This document shows, in pieces, positions 23,469 through 32,169 of a stretch of 64,000 nucleotides of DNA (positions are counted from its first letter, which is position 1; the number at the start of each line of letters is the position of its first letter). The stretch spans positions 186,001 to 250,000 of the forward strand of contig NZ_JAAWWP010000002.1 in assembly GCF_012273655.1 (NCBI RefSeq), read 5' to 3'. The notes under the pieces were generated by a model. The model had not been told where the DNA came from, made no database searches, and was given only the letters and a program-made list of their open reading frames with translations. Made by a program: the position numbers and the translations under genes. The DNA comes from Streptomyces physcomitrii (lineage in GTDB: Bacteria; Actinomycetota; Actinomycetes; Streptomycetales; Streptomycetaceae).

Positions 23469-24614
23469 TCAGGCCGGTCTCCGCCCCCGGATCCTTCGGC
23501 GCTCGCCCTCCGGTGGGGCCGGGGCGTCGGCGAGGCGGATGACCTCGTCGTCGGGGCCCTCGTGACCGGCGACCACCGGCTTGTCGGAGCCCGCGGCCTT
23601 GGCGCGGTACTGGGCGGCGTCCGCGAGGCGGAAGAGGCGGCGGGCCGAGCGCACCGGGCCGATGGGGTCGCCGGTGGAGGCCACCCCGCAGGCCACGCCG
23701 TCACCGACGCCGAGGTCCGTGGCCCGGCGGCACAGCTCGCCCGCGACGCGGACCACCTCCTCGGTCGAGGGGCCCACCGAGAGCAGGCAGAACTCGTCGC
23801 CGCCGAGGCGGGCCGCGAGGGCGCCCGGCAGCATGGCGCCGCAGAGGGAGAGCAGGGAGCCGAAGCGTTCGAGGAGGCGGTCGCCGGTGGCGTGGCCCTG
23901 GGTGTCGTTGACCTTTTTGAGGCCGTTGAGGTCGCAGACGACGAGGCTGACCACGGCCTCCCCGGTGCGGTGCTCCTCGATGGCCTCGTCGAGCCGGACA
24001 TCGACGGCGCGGCGGTTGGCGAGCCCGGTGAGGGCGTCGGTGTAGGCGAGCCGGTGGGCCTCCTCCAGGCGCTCGGTCTGGGCGATGCCCGCCGCGACGA
24101 CGGCCGCGAGCACGGTGGCGAAGTCGGCGTCCCCCTGGCCGAAGACGGGCTGCCCGTGCGGTCGCGCCACATACAGCTCGCCCCAGGCCCGGCCGCGCAG
24201 CACCACGGGTGCGACCACGCAGCAGCCGCGCCCGCGCCTGCGCAGGGCGGCGACCCGCTGGTGGCAGTACCCCGCCTCCGCCTCGGCGGGGCCCTGGGCC
24301 GTCTCCACCCAGGCGTTCGGTTCGCCGCCGCCGATCCACCGCTCGTGCAGGAACTCGGTGATCTCCGGGAACTGGTGCACCGGATAGGCCTCGGCCGCCG
24401 GGAACTCCTCCTCGCCCTCGGCCCGCTCGCCGACGTTCACCAGGACCCGCAGCCTGCCCAGCTCCCGCTCCCAGACCGAGAGCGCGGCGAAGCTGCCGTC
24501 CAGGCCCCGGCAGGCCCCGATCGCCGCCGCCTTCCAGGACTCACGGGACGACCGCGCCGCCGCCATCCCCTGCGCCAGTGACACCACGGCCCGGAGCCGT
24601 ATTTCCTCCGCCAT
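23469..24614 (-). CDS. GAF-GGDEF diguanylate cyclase
   Basis: This 381-residue cytoplasmic enzyme is predicted to make cyclic di-GMP, which controls development in Streptomyces through BldD. A GAF-like sensor (about residues 20-185) precedes the GGDEF domain (about 195-345). The active-site motif is an intact GGDEF in ARLGGDEFCLL, with DALTGLANRR and DLNGLKKVND upstream. No RxxD inhibitory site is visible before GGDEF, so product inhibition may be absent. A TAATCT box ends six bases before ATG 24614. It appears to be the counterpart of S. coelicolor SCO4931, which lies beside hutH there. Confidence 0.9.
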   Translation of the reverse strand: MAEEIRLRAVVSLAQGMAAARSSRESWKAAAIGACRGLDGSFAALSVWERELGRLRVLVNVGERAEGEEEFPAAEAYPVHQFPEITEFLHERWIGGGEPNAWVETAQGPAEAEAGYCHQRVAALRRRGRGCCVVAPVVLRGRAWGELYVARPHGQPVFGQGDADFATVLAAVVAAGIAQTERLEEAHRLAYTDALTGLANRRAVDVRLDEAIEEHRTGEAVVSLVVCDLNGLKKVNDTQGHATGDRLLERFGSLLSLCGAMLPGALAARLGGDEFCLLSVGPSTEEVVRVAGELCRRATDLGVGDGVACGVASTGDPIGPVRSARRLFRLADAAQYRAKAAGSDKPVVAGHEGPDDEVIRLADAPAPPEGERRRIRGRRPA

Positions 24615-24773
24615 TGCTCCAGATTAGGGAGGTTTGCCCGGAGAGGGGCGATCAGGCGGCGAAGCGGGGGAACGGCGGCCGGGCGCCGCGCTCCCGGGAC
24701 GGGAGGGCAGAGACGGGAGGGGACTCCGGTAGCCGGGGTGCCGGGCCGTGTCCGGACACGGCCCGGGTGCCCG

Positions 24774-25589
24774 CTACTCCCCCGGCCAGTTCGGCGAGCG
24801 CTTCTCGTTGAAGGCGGCGACCCCCTCCGCGCGGTCGCCCGAGAAGGCGGTGGCCCGCCAGGCGGCGTCCTCGATCTCCAGGCCGCTGGGCAGGTCGAGG
24901 CCGTTGCCCAGGCGCAGGGCGCGCTTGGCGTTGCGCAGGCCGACCGGGGAGTTCGCCGCCATCCGGGCGCCCATGGCCAGGGCCTCGGCGCGGTCGGCGC
25001 CCTCCTCGACGAGGAAGTCGACCATGCCGATCTCGCGGGCCTCGACCGCGGGCACCTTGCGCGCGGAGAAGACCAGCTCCGCGGCGCGGGCCGAGCCCAC
25101 CCGGCGCGGCAGCAGCTGGGTGCCGCCGCCGCCCGGTATGACGCCGACCGAGACCTCGGGCAGCCCGACCAGGGCCGTGCTGTCGGCCACGATCAGATCG
25201 CAGGCGAGCGCGATCTCGTACCCCCCGCCGAGGGCGAAGCCGTGCACCGCGGCCAGGGTCGGCTGGGGGAGTTCGAGGACGCCGGTGTAGGCGCGGCGGG
25301 CCAGCGGGCGCTGGCGGACCAGCTCGGCGTCGGTGAGGGAGTTGCGCTCCTTGAGGTCGGCGCCGACGCAGAAGGCGCGCTCATGGGTGGAGGTGACCAC
25401 CACGACGCGGGCGTCCCGGTCCGCCGCCAGCGCCTCGCAGGCCTCGGCGAGCGAGGCCGCCATCGCGCTGGAGACGGCGTTCATCGCCTTCGGCCGGTCC
25501 AGCGCCAGTTCGGCGACGTAGGGATGCGCCTCATGCCTCCGGACCGCCACGAAATCCCCGTACCGCTGCTCCACCACACCCTGCGCCAC
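24774..25589 (-). CDS. Enoyl-CoA hydratase/isomerase family protein
   Basis: This 271-residue crotonase-fold enzyme acts on acyl-CoA thioesters, probably hydrating 2-enoyl-CoA in fatty-acid or branched-chain catabolism. The oxyanion-hole region AVHGFALGGGYEIALACDL and the glutamate-bearing segment LPEVSVGVIPGGGGTQLLPRRVG are both present, the latter retaining the second catalytic Glu position of hydratases (PEVSVG). A TetR-type palindrome (25608-25619) lies 18 bp upstream of the start. It is not linked in an operon with its neighbours. Confidence 0.88.
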   Translation of the reverse strand: MAQGVVEQRYGDFVAVRRHEAHPYVAELALDRPKAMNAVSSAMAASLAEACEALAADRDARVVVVTSTHERAFCVGADLKERNSLTDAELVRQRPLARRAYTGVLELPQPTLAAVHGFALGGGYEIALACDLIVADSTALVGLPEVSVGVIPGGGGTQLLPRRVGSARAAELVFSARKVPAVEAREIGMVDFLVEEGADRAEALAMGARMAANSPVGLRNAKRALRLGNGLDLPSGLEIEDAAWRATAFSGDRAEGVAAFNEKRSPNWPGE

Positions 25590-25607
25590 GACGCCCTCCG
25601 CTGACGT

Positions 25608-25619
25608 TAACGATCGTTA
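25608..25619. promoter_or_regulatory. TAACGATCGTTA palindrome, TetR-type operator candidate
   Basis: This perfect 12-bp palindrome is immediately upstream of the enoyl-CoA hydratase gene. Its form (TAACG-N2-CGTTA) is that of operators used by TetR regulators of acyl-CoA metabolism in actinobacteria. No TetR gene lies in the window. Confidence 0.6.
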
Positions 25620-25789
25620 CCCGGGGATCATGTCAGCTTTCCGGTGCCCGGCAAAAGGCCTCAGCGGGGGACTCCCGGTCCCCGGCGCGCGACACCCGCA
25701 CACGCGCCCCGCCGCACCTCGCACGCCCGCCCGGGCACCGGCCGACCCAGCACCGCCCCTCCCGGCGCCGCGAGCGCGAGCCGCCCGCC

Positions 25790-27085
25790 TCAGCCCCGCC
25801 GGGTGAGCAGCCAGGGCTCGACCACGCCGAGGCCGCGGACCGGGCGCTGCCACATCGGCTGGAGGGCGAAGCGGTAGTCCGGCGGCTCCTCGCCCTCCTT
25901 CTCCGCGGCGGCGGCCTCCTCGGCGGCCTCGGCCTCGGAGGCCGGGGCCAGCGAGGTCCGGGTCAGCTCCTGGGCGAAGGCGCCGTCGACCAGGACCGCG
26001 TCCCGGGGGGCGATGGAGGTGAGGCGGCTGGCGAGGTTCACGGTGGTGCCGAAGACATCGCCCATCCGGGTCGTGACCGTGCCGAAGGCGATGCCGACCC
26101 GCAGCGCCGGCATGGTCTCGTCGTGCGCCATGGTCTCGATGAGCAGCAGGGCGATCTCGGCGGCCGTACCCGCGTCGTCGGCGGCGTAGAGGACCTCGTC
26201 GCCGAGGGTCTTGATGAGGCGTCCGCCGCGGGCGGCGACCAGGTCGGCGGCGGTGGTCTCGAAGGCCTCGACGAGTTCGCCGAGCTCCTCCTCCTCCATC
26301 CGCCGGGTCAGCCGGGTGAAGCCCACCAGGTCGGCGAAGCCGACGGCGAGCCTGCGGTCGACCATCTCCTCGTCGTCCCCGGCCTGGACGACCCGGCCGG
26401 TGGCGGCGGCCAGCTGGCGCCGCCAGACGTAGACGAGGAACTCCTCCAGCTCCGGCAGGAGCAGTTCGACCAGGGGGTAGGTGACCTCGGTGCGGGTCAT
26501 GCCGGGCTCGGGCGGCTCGGTCAGGCCCTCCAGGAAGGAGTCGATCTGCCACTCCGCGAGGCGCGCGGTGGTCTGCCCGGTGGAGCGGGCGACCTGCACC
26601 GCCATCGCCTCGCTGAGCAGCCCCGCCTCGACCAGACCGGCGAGCCGCCGCAGGGCGAGGACGTCGGCCTCGGTGAGCGCCTTGGCCTGGCCGATGTCGG
26701 CGAAGCCCATGGCCCGCCAGAACCGCGAGGCCAGCTCCATGGAGACGCCGGCGGTACGGGCCGCCTGGAAGGGGGTGTAGCGGCGCTCGGCGCCGAGGAT
26801 GAGGCCTTCGATGCGCAGCGCCAGCGGGTTCTCGCTGGCCTCCTCGGACTCGCCGTCCGCGCCCTCGCCCTGCGGGCCCGCGGGCCCGGAGCGGTCCGCG
26901 CCGCCGGCGTCCGGGGCGGGATACGCCTCGTCGAAGGGTTCCGCGGAGAGGGGTAGCCCGGCGTCGCCGGTCGCCCGCTCGCGCCAGCCGGACTCCCGCC
27001 GGGTCTCCGGCTGCCCCTCCCCGGCCTCTCGCTGCGAGCGGCCGGGCCCGGGTGCCGCGCCGGAGCCCGTGTCGTCGACGCTCAC
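25790..27085 (-). CDS. cya: Class III adenylate cyclase
   Basis: This 431-residue enzyme makes cyclic AMP, needed for germination and for Crp signalling in Streptomyces. A disordered Glu/Pro/Gly-rich N-terminus (1-85) is followed by a MerR-like helical region (about 90-200, RYTPFQAARTAGVSMELASRFWRAMGF) and the cyclase homology domain (about 245-385). Metal-binding aspartates lie in VGFADLVGFTRL and in LIKTLGDEVLY, and the transition-state Asn/Arg in GTTVNLASRLTS. The GTG start at 27085 follows GAAGGG. It appears to be the orthologue of S. coelicolor SCO4928. Confidence 0.92.
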   Translation of the reverse strand: MSVDDTGSGAAPGPGRSQREAGEGQPETRRESGWRERATGDAGLPLSAEPFDEAYPAPDAGGADRSGPAGPQGEGADGESEEASENPLALRIEGLILGAERRYTPFQAARTAGVSMELASRFWRAMGFADIGQAKALTEADVLALRRLAGLVEAGLLSEAMAVQVARSTGQTTARLAEWQIDSFLEGLTEPPEPGMTRTEVTYPLVELLLPELEEFLVYVWRRQLAAATGRVVQAGDDEEMVDRRLAVGFADLVGFTRLTRRMEEEELGELVEAFETTAADLVAARGGRLIKTLGDEVLYAADDAGTAAEIALLLIETMAHDETMPALRVGIAFGTVTTRMGDVFGTTVNLASRLTSIAPRDAVLVDGAFAQELTRTSLAPASEAEAAEEAAAAEKEGEEPPDYRFALQPMWQRPVRGLGVVEPWLLTRRG

Positions 27086-27114
27086 GCCTGCTGCCCTTCC
27101 GATCTGCCGCGGTC

Positions 27115-27137
27115 AGTGTACAACTGGAACCCCAGTT
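27115..27137 (-). promoter_or_regulatory. cya promoter with AACTGG-N4-CCAGTT inverted repeat
   Basis: On the minus strand TACACT (27120-27115) fits a -10 box. Directly upstream, in the -35/-10 spacer, the 16-bp inverted repeat AACTGG-N4-CCAGTT (27122-27137) would be covered by polymerase, so a protein bound there could repress cya. This is inferred from sequence only. Confidence 0.45.
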
Positions 27138-27277
27138 TATGAGATCCAGCTCACGAGAGCCGCCCGGAGCCCGGTACCGCCGGGCGGTGTACCTCACCAC
27201 CCCGGCGGACCGTCAGCGCGGACGTCCTCGGCCACGCGGTCCCGCGTGCCGACACAGTACGGCAGATGTGCGCTGTC

Positions 27278-28177
27278 TCACTCGCGCGGAGCGGGCCCCG
27301 CCGCCTTGAGATGCACGATGTCCCCGGCGCCCACCGGCTCCTGGACACCGTCCTGGGTGGCGAGCACCAGGCGCCCGTCGCCGTCCACGGCCACCGCCTC
27401 GCCGATGATCTGCCCGCCGCCCGGGAGTTCGGCCCGCACCCGGCGGCCGAGGGTGGCGCAGCCCGCGGCGTAAGTCTCCTGGAGCCCGGAGAGCCCGGGG
27501 TCGCCGCCCGCCTCGCGCCAGTCCCCGTACCACTGGGCGAAGCTGCGCAGGATCGCGCGCAGGATGGGGTCCCGGTCGGTGCTCGCGGCGCCCGCGAGGG
27601 CGAGGGAGCCGGCGCCGGGGACCGGGAGTTCGTCGGTGCGCAGGCTGACGTTGAGGCCGATGCCGACGACCACGGCGCCGGTGCCCGCGCGCTCGGCGAG
27701 GATGCCGCCGGTCTTGCGCTCCTCGGCGCCGACGGTGACCAGGAGGTCGTTGGGCCACTTGAGTGCGGTGTCCACGCCCGCGGTGCGGGAGAGCGCTGTC
27801 GCGGTGGCCACCCCGGCGAGCAGCGGCAGCCAGCCCCAGCGTTCGACGGGGACGGGCTCCGCGCCCTCCTTCGCGTCACCGGGGCGCACCAGGACCGAGA
27901 AGAACAGGCCGCTGCGGGCCGGGGCGTTCCAGCGCCGCTCCAGCCGTCCGCGCCCGGCGTTCTGCTCCTCGGCGACCAGCACGGTGCCCTCGTCCAGGGC
28001 GTCGGCGGCGGCCGTCAGATCGGTATTGGTGGAACCGGTGCTCGGCACGACCTCCAGGGAGGTCCACAGGGATCCGGGGCGGACCAGGGCGCGGCGCAGC
28101 GACGCGGCGTCCAGCGGCGGGCGGTCGAGGTCGGACCAGCGGCCGCCCGGTTCGCCTCGGGCATCTTCAGACGTCAT
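27278..28177 (-). CDS. birA: Biotin-[acetyl-CoA carboxylase] ligase
   Basis: This 299-residue enzyme activates biotin with ATP and attaches it to the carboxylase alpha subunit (AccA2 at 32170 is a clear substrate). Catalytic core motifs are visible: STNTDL, the biotin/ATP loop EEQNAGRGRLERRW, SVLVRP, and KWPNDLLV with TGGILAE. It has no N-terminal helix-turn-helix, so it does not act as a repressor. ATG 28177 is preferred over GTG 28201 because a TACGCT box ends seven bases upstream, indicating a leaderless mRNA. It is divergent from pccB. Confidence 0.93.
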   Translation of the reverse strand: MTSEDARGEPGGRWSDLDRPPLDAASLRRALVRPGSLWTSLEVVPSTGSTNTDLTAAADALDEGTVLVAEEQNAGRGRLERRWNAPARSGLFFSVLVRPGDAKEGAEPVPVERWGWLPLLAGVATATALSRTAGVDTALKWPNDLLVTVGAEERKTGGILAERAGTGAVVVGIGLNVSLRTDELPVPGAGSLALAGAASTDRDPILRAILRSFAQWYGDWREAGGDPGLSGLQETYAAGCATLGRRVRAELPGGGQIIGEAVAVDGDGRLVLATQDGVQEPVGAGDIVHLKAAGPAPRE

Positions 28178-28339
28178 GCAAGCCAGCGTAGGTGTGGTCA
28201 ACGCCGCACTGCTGAACCGTATGCACGCCGATACGCTACGACGCAGTAACCGTAGGCCAGTCGGACGGTCCCCCGATCTCCGTCCCCGAACCGTCCCCCC
28301 GACCCGTCCCCATTTGAGCAGGCAGGGAGCCGCAGCCCG

Positions 28340-29947
28340 ATGTCAGAGCCGCAACAGCCGCAGGAAACCCCCGCGCCGGACATCCACACGACCGCTGGCA
28401 AGCTCGCCGACCTGCAGCGGCGCATCGAGGAGGCGACGCACGCCGGTTCGGCGCGCGCGGTGGAGAAGCAGCACGCCAAGGGCAAGCTGACCGCGCGCGA
28501 GCGCATCGAGCTGCTCCTGGACGACGAGTCCTTCGTCGAGCTGGACGAGTTCGCCCAGCACCGCTCGACCAACTTCGGCCTGGAGAAGAACCGCCCGTAC
28601 GGGGACGGCGTGGTCACCGGCTACGGCACCGTCGACGGCCGCCCGGTCGCGGTCTTCTCGCAGGACTTCACCGTCTTCGGCGGCGCGCTCGGCGAGGTCT
28701 TCGGGCAGAAGATCGTCAAGGTGATGGACTTCGCGCTGAAGACCGGCTGCCCGGTCATCGGCATCAACGACTCCGGCGGCGCCCGTATCCAGGAGGGCGT
28801 GAGCGCGCTCGGCCTCTACGGCGAGATCTTCCGCCGCAACACCCATGCCTCCGGGGTGATCCCGCAGATCAGCCTGGTCGTCGGGCCCTGTGCGGGCGGC
28901 GCGGTGTACTCCCCCGCGATCACCGACTTCACGGTGATGGTCGACCAGACCTCGCACATGTTCATCACCGGCCCGGACGTCATCAAGACGGTCACCGGCG
29001 AGGACGTCGGCTTCGAGGAGCTGGGCGGCGCCCGTACCCACAACTCGGCCTCCGGCGTCGCGCACCACATGGCGGGCGACGAGAAGGACGCCATCGAGTA
29101 CATCAAGACGCTGCTGTCCTACCTGCCGTCGAACAACCTCAGCGACCCGCCGGCCTTCCCCGAGGAGGCCGATCTCGCGGCGAACGACGAGGACCGCGAG
29201 CTGGACTCGATCATCCCGGACAGCGCGAACCAGCCGTACAACATCGTCTCGGTGGTCGAACACGTCCTGGACGACGGGGAGTTCTTCGAGACCCAGTCGC
29301 TCTTCGCGCCGAACATCGTCACCGGCTTCGGGCGGGTGGAGGGGCACCCGGTCGGCATCGTCGCCAACCAGCCGATGCAGTTCGCGGGCTGCCTGGACAT
29401 CGACGCCTCCGAGAAGGCCGCCCGCTTCGTGCGGACCTGCGACGCCTTCAACGTGCCGGTGCTCACCTTCGTGGACGTGCCCGGCTTCCTGCCGGGCGTC
29501 GAGCAGGAGCACACCGGCATCATCCGCCGCGGCGCCAAGCTGATCTACGCCTACGCCGAGGCCACCGTCCCGCTGATCACCGTCATCACCCGCAAGGCCT
29601 TCGGCGGCGCCTACGACGTGATGGGCTCCAAGCACCTGGGCGCGGACCTCAACCTCGCCTGGCCCACCGCCCAGATCGCCGTGATGGGCGCCCAGGGCGC
29701 CGTCAACATCCTGCACCGCCGCACCCTGGCCGCCGCCCCCGACGCCGAGCGCGAGGGCCTGCGCGCCGAGCTGATCCAGGAGTACGAGGACCGGCTGCTC
29801 AACCCGTACACGGCGGCCGAACGCGGCTACATCGACGCGGTGATCATGCCCTCGGACACCCGCAGCCACCTGGTCCGCGGACTGCGCCAGCTGCGCAGCA
29901 AGCGCGAGTCCCTGCCCCCGAAGAAGCACGGCAACATCCCGCTGTAG
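28340..29947 (+). CDS. pccB: Propionyl-CoA carboxylase beta subunit
   Basis: This 535-residue carboxyltransferase moves CO2 from carboxybiotin to propionyl-CoA (giving methylmalonyl-CoA, a polyketide extender). Both crotonase-like halves are complete, with oxyanion loops GGARIQEG and AFGGAYDVM. Asp426 in FGGAYDVM corresponds to Asp422 of S. coelicolor PccB, the residue shown to favour propionyl- over acetyl-CoA. The start has GGGAG upstream. The epsilon subunit follows 47 bp later. The biotin carboxylase partner is AccA2 further downstream. Confidence 0.96.
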   Translation: MSEPQQPQETPAPDIHTTAGKLADLQRRIEEATHAGSARAVEKQHAKGKLTARERIELLLDDESFVELDEFAQHRSTNFGLEKNRPYGDGVVTGYGTVDGRPVAVFSQDFTVFGGALGEVFGQKIVKVMDFALKTGCPVIGINDSGGARIQEGVSALGLYGEIFRRNTHASGVIPQISLVVGPCAGGAVYSPAITDFTVMVDQTSHMFITGPDVIKTVTGEDVGFEELGGARTHNSASGVAHHMAGDEKDAIEYIKTLLSYLPSNNLSDPPAFPEEADLAANDEDRELDSIIPDSANQPYNIVSVVEHVLDDGEFFETQSLFAPNIVTGFGRVEGHPVGIVANQPMQFAGCLDIDASEKAARFVRTCDAFNVPVLTFVDVPGFLPGVEQEHTGIIRRGAKLIYAYAEATVPLITVITRKAFGGAYDVMGSKHLGADLNLAWPTAQIAVMGAQGAVNILHRRTLAAAPDAEREGLRAELIQEYEDRLLNPYTAAERGYIDAVIMPSDTRSHLVRGLRQLRSKRESLPPKKHGNIPL

Positions 29948-29994
29948 TCCCGGCCTCCGAGCCCCCATCCCCCGAACCCCCAGGAGGAGCGGAC

Positions 29995-30201
29995 ATGATC
30001 AAGGTCGTACGGGGCAACCCGACCCCCGAGGAACTGGCCGCCGCGCTCGCGGTGGTCCGCGCCCGCGCCGCCGCGGCCGACGCCGCGCCGGACGGCGGCC
30101 CCGCGGTGCCCGAGGCCTGGGCGGACCCGGCGCGGCTCGCCGCCAGCCGGGTACCGGCACCGGGCCCCAAGTCCTGGGGCCGTACGTACTGGCCGGCCTA
30201 G
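29995..30201 (+). CDS. pccE: Acyl-CoA carboxylase epsilon subunit
   Basis: This 68-residue small subunit is specific to actinobacterial acyl-CoA carboxylases, where it stimulates the alpha-beta complex. It fits the family pattern: IKVVRGNPTPEELAAALAVV at the start, then a variable linker, and a terminal WADPARLAASRVPAPGPKSW-GRTYWPA motif. ATG 29995 follows AGGAGCG. It is co-transcribed with pccB and followed by a strong hairpin at 30214-30254. Confidence 0.92.
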   Translation: MIKVVRGNPTPEELAAALAVVRARAAAADAAPDGGPAVPEAWADPARLAASRVPAPGPKSWGRTYWPA

Positions 30202-30213
30202 GTTGCCGATCCG

Positions 30214-30254
30214 CCGCGGGCGCCGTCGCACGAGGAGTGCGGCGGCGCCCGCGG
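30214..30254 (+). terminator. Hairpin terminator after pccB-pccE
   Basis: Arms CCGCGGGCGCCG (30214-30225) and CGGCGCCCGCGG (30243-30254) pair perfectly. An inner CGCAC/GTGCG stem with a GAGGA loop extends the structure to 17 base pairs. Confidence 0.9.
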
Positions 30255-30345
30255 CCGTGTCCGGCGGGGTTTCTCCGCGGCGCCCGGCGGGGGTTGAGTA
30301 CCCGTACTCAGGCCCCTGGTCGGCGCGGGCGCCAGGATGGTCCGC

Positions 30346-30474
30346 ATGCTGTGGTCCGATCCGAAGAACGAGCCCCCGCAGGAGCTGCGCGAGATGCAGT
30401 CCATGTTGCGGCGGGCCTCCGTGCTGATCGCCGTCGCCGTGATCCTGGCGCTGCTGATCCTCGGGGTGCGCTGA
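30346..30474 (+). CDS. Small single-pass membrane protein
   Basis: This 42-residue protein is [20 protein letters not shown] followed by a short basic stretch and one transmembrane helix ([18 protein letters not shown]). The cytoplasmic N-terminus is amphipathic. ATG 30346 has AGGA nine bases upstream; ATG 30337 is an alternative. The gene sits between pccE and maf, and I recall a similarly small gene in S. coelicolor at this place. Function is unknown. Confidence 0.65.
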   Translation: MLWSDPKNEPPQELREMQSMLRRASVLIAVAVILALLILGVR

Positions 30475-30526
30475 GGTCCGCCGGGACGGCGGCGAGGGGC
30501 CCCGGCCGCTCGTCTACGCTGAGCCC

Positions 30527-31150
30527 ATGAGTGATCAGCGCCGCCTCGTGCTCGCCTCCCAGTCCCCGGCCCGGCTCGGACTGCTGCGGCAGGCGGGACT
30601 GGCCCCCGAAGTGATCGTCAGCGGGGTGGACGAGGACGCGGTGAGCGCGCCGACCCCCGCCGAGCTGGCGCTCGCCCTGGCCGAGGCGAAGGCCTCGGTG
30701 GTCGCCGCCCGCCCCGAGGTGGTCTCCTCCGGCGCCCTGGTGATCGGCTGCGACTCGGTGCTCGACCTGGACGGCGAGGCGCTCGGCAAGCCCGCCGACG
30801 CCGCCGAGGCGAGGGCCCGCTGGCAGGCGATGCGTGGGCGCGCGGGCACCCTGCAGACCGGCCACTGCGTCTACGACACGGCCTCGGGACGGCACCGCGC
30901 GGCCACCGCCTCCACGGTGGTCCGCTTCGGCAGCCCGAGCGACGCGGAGATCGAGGCGTACGTGGCCTCGGGTGAACCCCTGTACGTGGCGGGCGCGTTC
31001 ACCCTGGACGGGCTCTCCGGGCCCTTCATCGACGGCATCGACGGCGACCACGGCAACGTCCTCGGCCTCTCGCTGCCGCTGCTGCGCAAGCTGCTCGCCG
31101 AACTCGGCGTGGGCATCACCGACTTGTGGGCGGCCGGGGCACGGGACTGA
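30527..31150 (+). CDS. maf: Maf-family nucleoside triphosphate pyrophosphatase
   Basis: This 207-residue cytoplasmic house-cleaning enzyme hydrolyses dTTP/UTP-type or modified nucleotides to monophosphates. The family start [19 protein letters not shown] is present, as are the catalytic Asp region [18 protein letters not shown] and the later [13 protein letters not shown] and [25 protein letters not shown] box ends six bases before ATG 30527, so the mRNA is probably leaderless. It is convergent with the four-helix membrane protein, with a shared terminator. Confidence 0.92.
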   Translation: MSDQRRLVLASQSPARLGLLRQAGLAPEVIVSGVDEDAVSAPTPAELALALAEAKASVVAARPEVVSSGALVIGCDSVLDLDGEALGKPADAAEARARWQAMRGRAGTLQTGHCVYDTASGRHRAATASTVVRFGSPSDAEIEAYVASGEPLYVAGAFTLDGLSGPFIDGIDGDHGNVLGLSLPLLRKLLAELGVGITDLWAAGARD

Positions 31151-31209
31151 GCCGGACTCCGGCCCTCCGCCGCACGCCCGCACGCCCGCCCGTACGCCCG
31201 TGCGCAGAC

Positions 31210-31246
31210 CGAAGGCCGGCCACCCGGGACGGGCGGTCGGCCTTCG
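31210..31246. terminator. Bidirectional hairpin between maf and the membrane protein gene
   Basis: CGAAGGCCG (31210-31218) pairs with CGGCCTTCG (31238-31246). It lies between two convergent stops. Confidence 0.75.
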
Positions 31247-31275
31247 CACGGCGCGTGGGGCGCGTACGCGGGCGC

Positions 31276-31743
31276 TCAGGCGGGCTGCGGGGCGCCGCCC
31301 TCGGTTCCGGGCCCGCTCTCCGCGGGGCCCTCGCCCTTGTCGACGGCGTCGGCGGTCCTGGCGTCCGCGACCAGGGTCAGCACGATCAGGCCGAAGACCA
31401 CCATCATGAAGACGAAGGCGAGCCAGCCGACCAGGCCGACGGTGAAGGCGCCGAGCAGCGCGTGCACAACTGCCGCGCTGATGAGGAGGATCCGGCCGAT
31501 GCCGACGGCGGGCCGGTTGCGGATGCCGACCAGGAGCATGACCAGCGCGCACAGCAGCAGGTAGAGGCCGAAGAGCCCGCCGCCGATCCAGGTGCCGATC
31601 GACATCGCGTCCGGGTCGAGCCCGCCCATCGACATGTCCTGCCGGTCGACGACGAGGCCGAGGAACCAGTTGAGGAGCCCGATCCCGATCGCCTCCCCCA
31701 CCAGGACGACCGCACCCACAAGTGCCACCGGTCTGCGCACCAC
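31276..31743 (-). CDS. Four-helix integral membrane protein
   Basis: This 155-residue protein has hydrophobic segments at about residues 7-30, 50-72, 84-103 and 106-127, and a short acidic cytoplasmic tail. The loop between helices 1 and 2 contains DRQDMSMGGLDPDAMS. No enzymatic motif is seen. It corresponds to a conserved Streptomyces protein between maf and accA2; function is unknown. Confidence 0.8.
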   Translation of the reverse strand: MVRRPVALVGAVVLVGEAIGIGLLNWFLGLVVDRQDMSMGGLDPDAMSIGTWIGGGLFGLYLLLCALVMLLVGIRNRPAVGIGRILLISAAVVHALLGAFTVGLVGWLAFVFMMVVFGLIVLTLVADARTADAVDKGEGPAESGPGTEGGAPQPA

Positions 31744-32169
31744 CGCACCCCACCCGCTTTCGACTTACCGCCCCTGAGGGGCCCGCCCGTTGCCCGGCAG
31801 ACGGCCCCGGGTGGGCCGGTGGACCACGGACTCTTCCGGCCTGCGTACCACTACGTTCGAACACCGCGAACGCTACTAACGGGTAAACCTTGGGACAAGG
31901 GGTCGGGCAAAGGCAAAGAATGACTGGGCCATTCGTAGGGACTCCACAAAGAAACCCCGCAGGGCGCGGCATGAATTCACAGAGACCTTGACCACACCAG
32001 CGGGCTAGGGTGCGGGTGAGGAAACCTGTCAACGGCGGCACGACAAGGGGTTTCACCAAAAGAGCGGGCCTCGAATCACGCTCCGTGTGGGCAAGCTCAC
32101 CACTGGGGACGGGTCGTAAGGCCGTGTCGGCTGTCCCTAAACTCAGCTTGTTTCAAGGAGGGAGCCATC
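31744..32169. other. 426-bp divergent regulatory region upstream of accA2
   Basis: There is no gene here. It contains an inverted GTTCGA-N5-GCGAAC (31855-31871), a comparatively A-rich stretch at 31880-31960, a TAAACT -10-like hexamer at 32138-32143 and a very strong Shine-Dalgarno AAGGAGGGAG before accA2. Confidence 0.6.
31855..31871. promoter_or_regulatory. GTTCGA-N5-GCGAAC inverted repeat, ClgR-box-like
   Basis: The sequence differs by one base from a perfect GTTCGC-N5-GCGAAC palindrome, the shape I recall for ClgR sites in Streptomyces. It lies 112 bp upstream of the membrane-protein start and about 300 bp upstream of accA2. Confidence 0.35.

Noticed and set aside
31988..32011. TTGACC and TAGGGT as an accA2 promoter
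   Set aside because: The spacer is only 12 bases, too short for a normal promoter.
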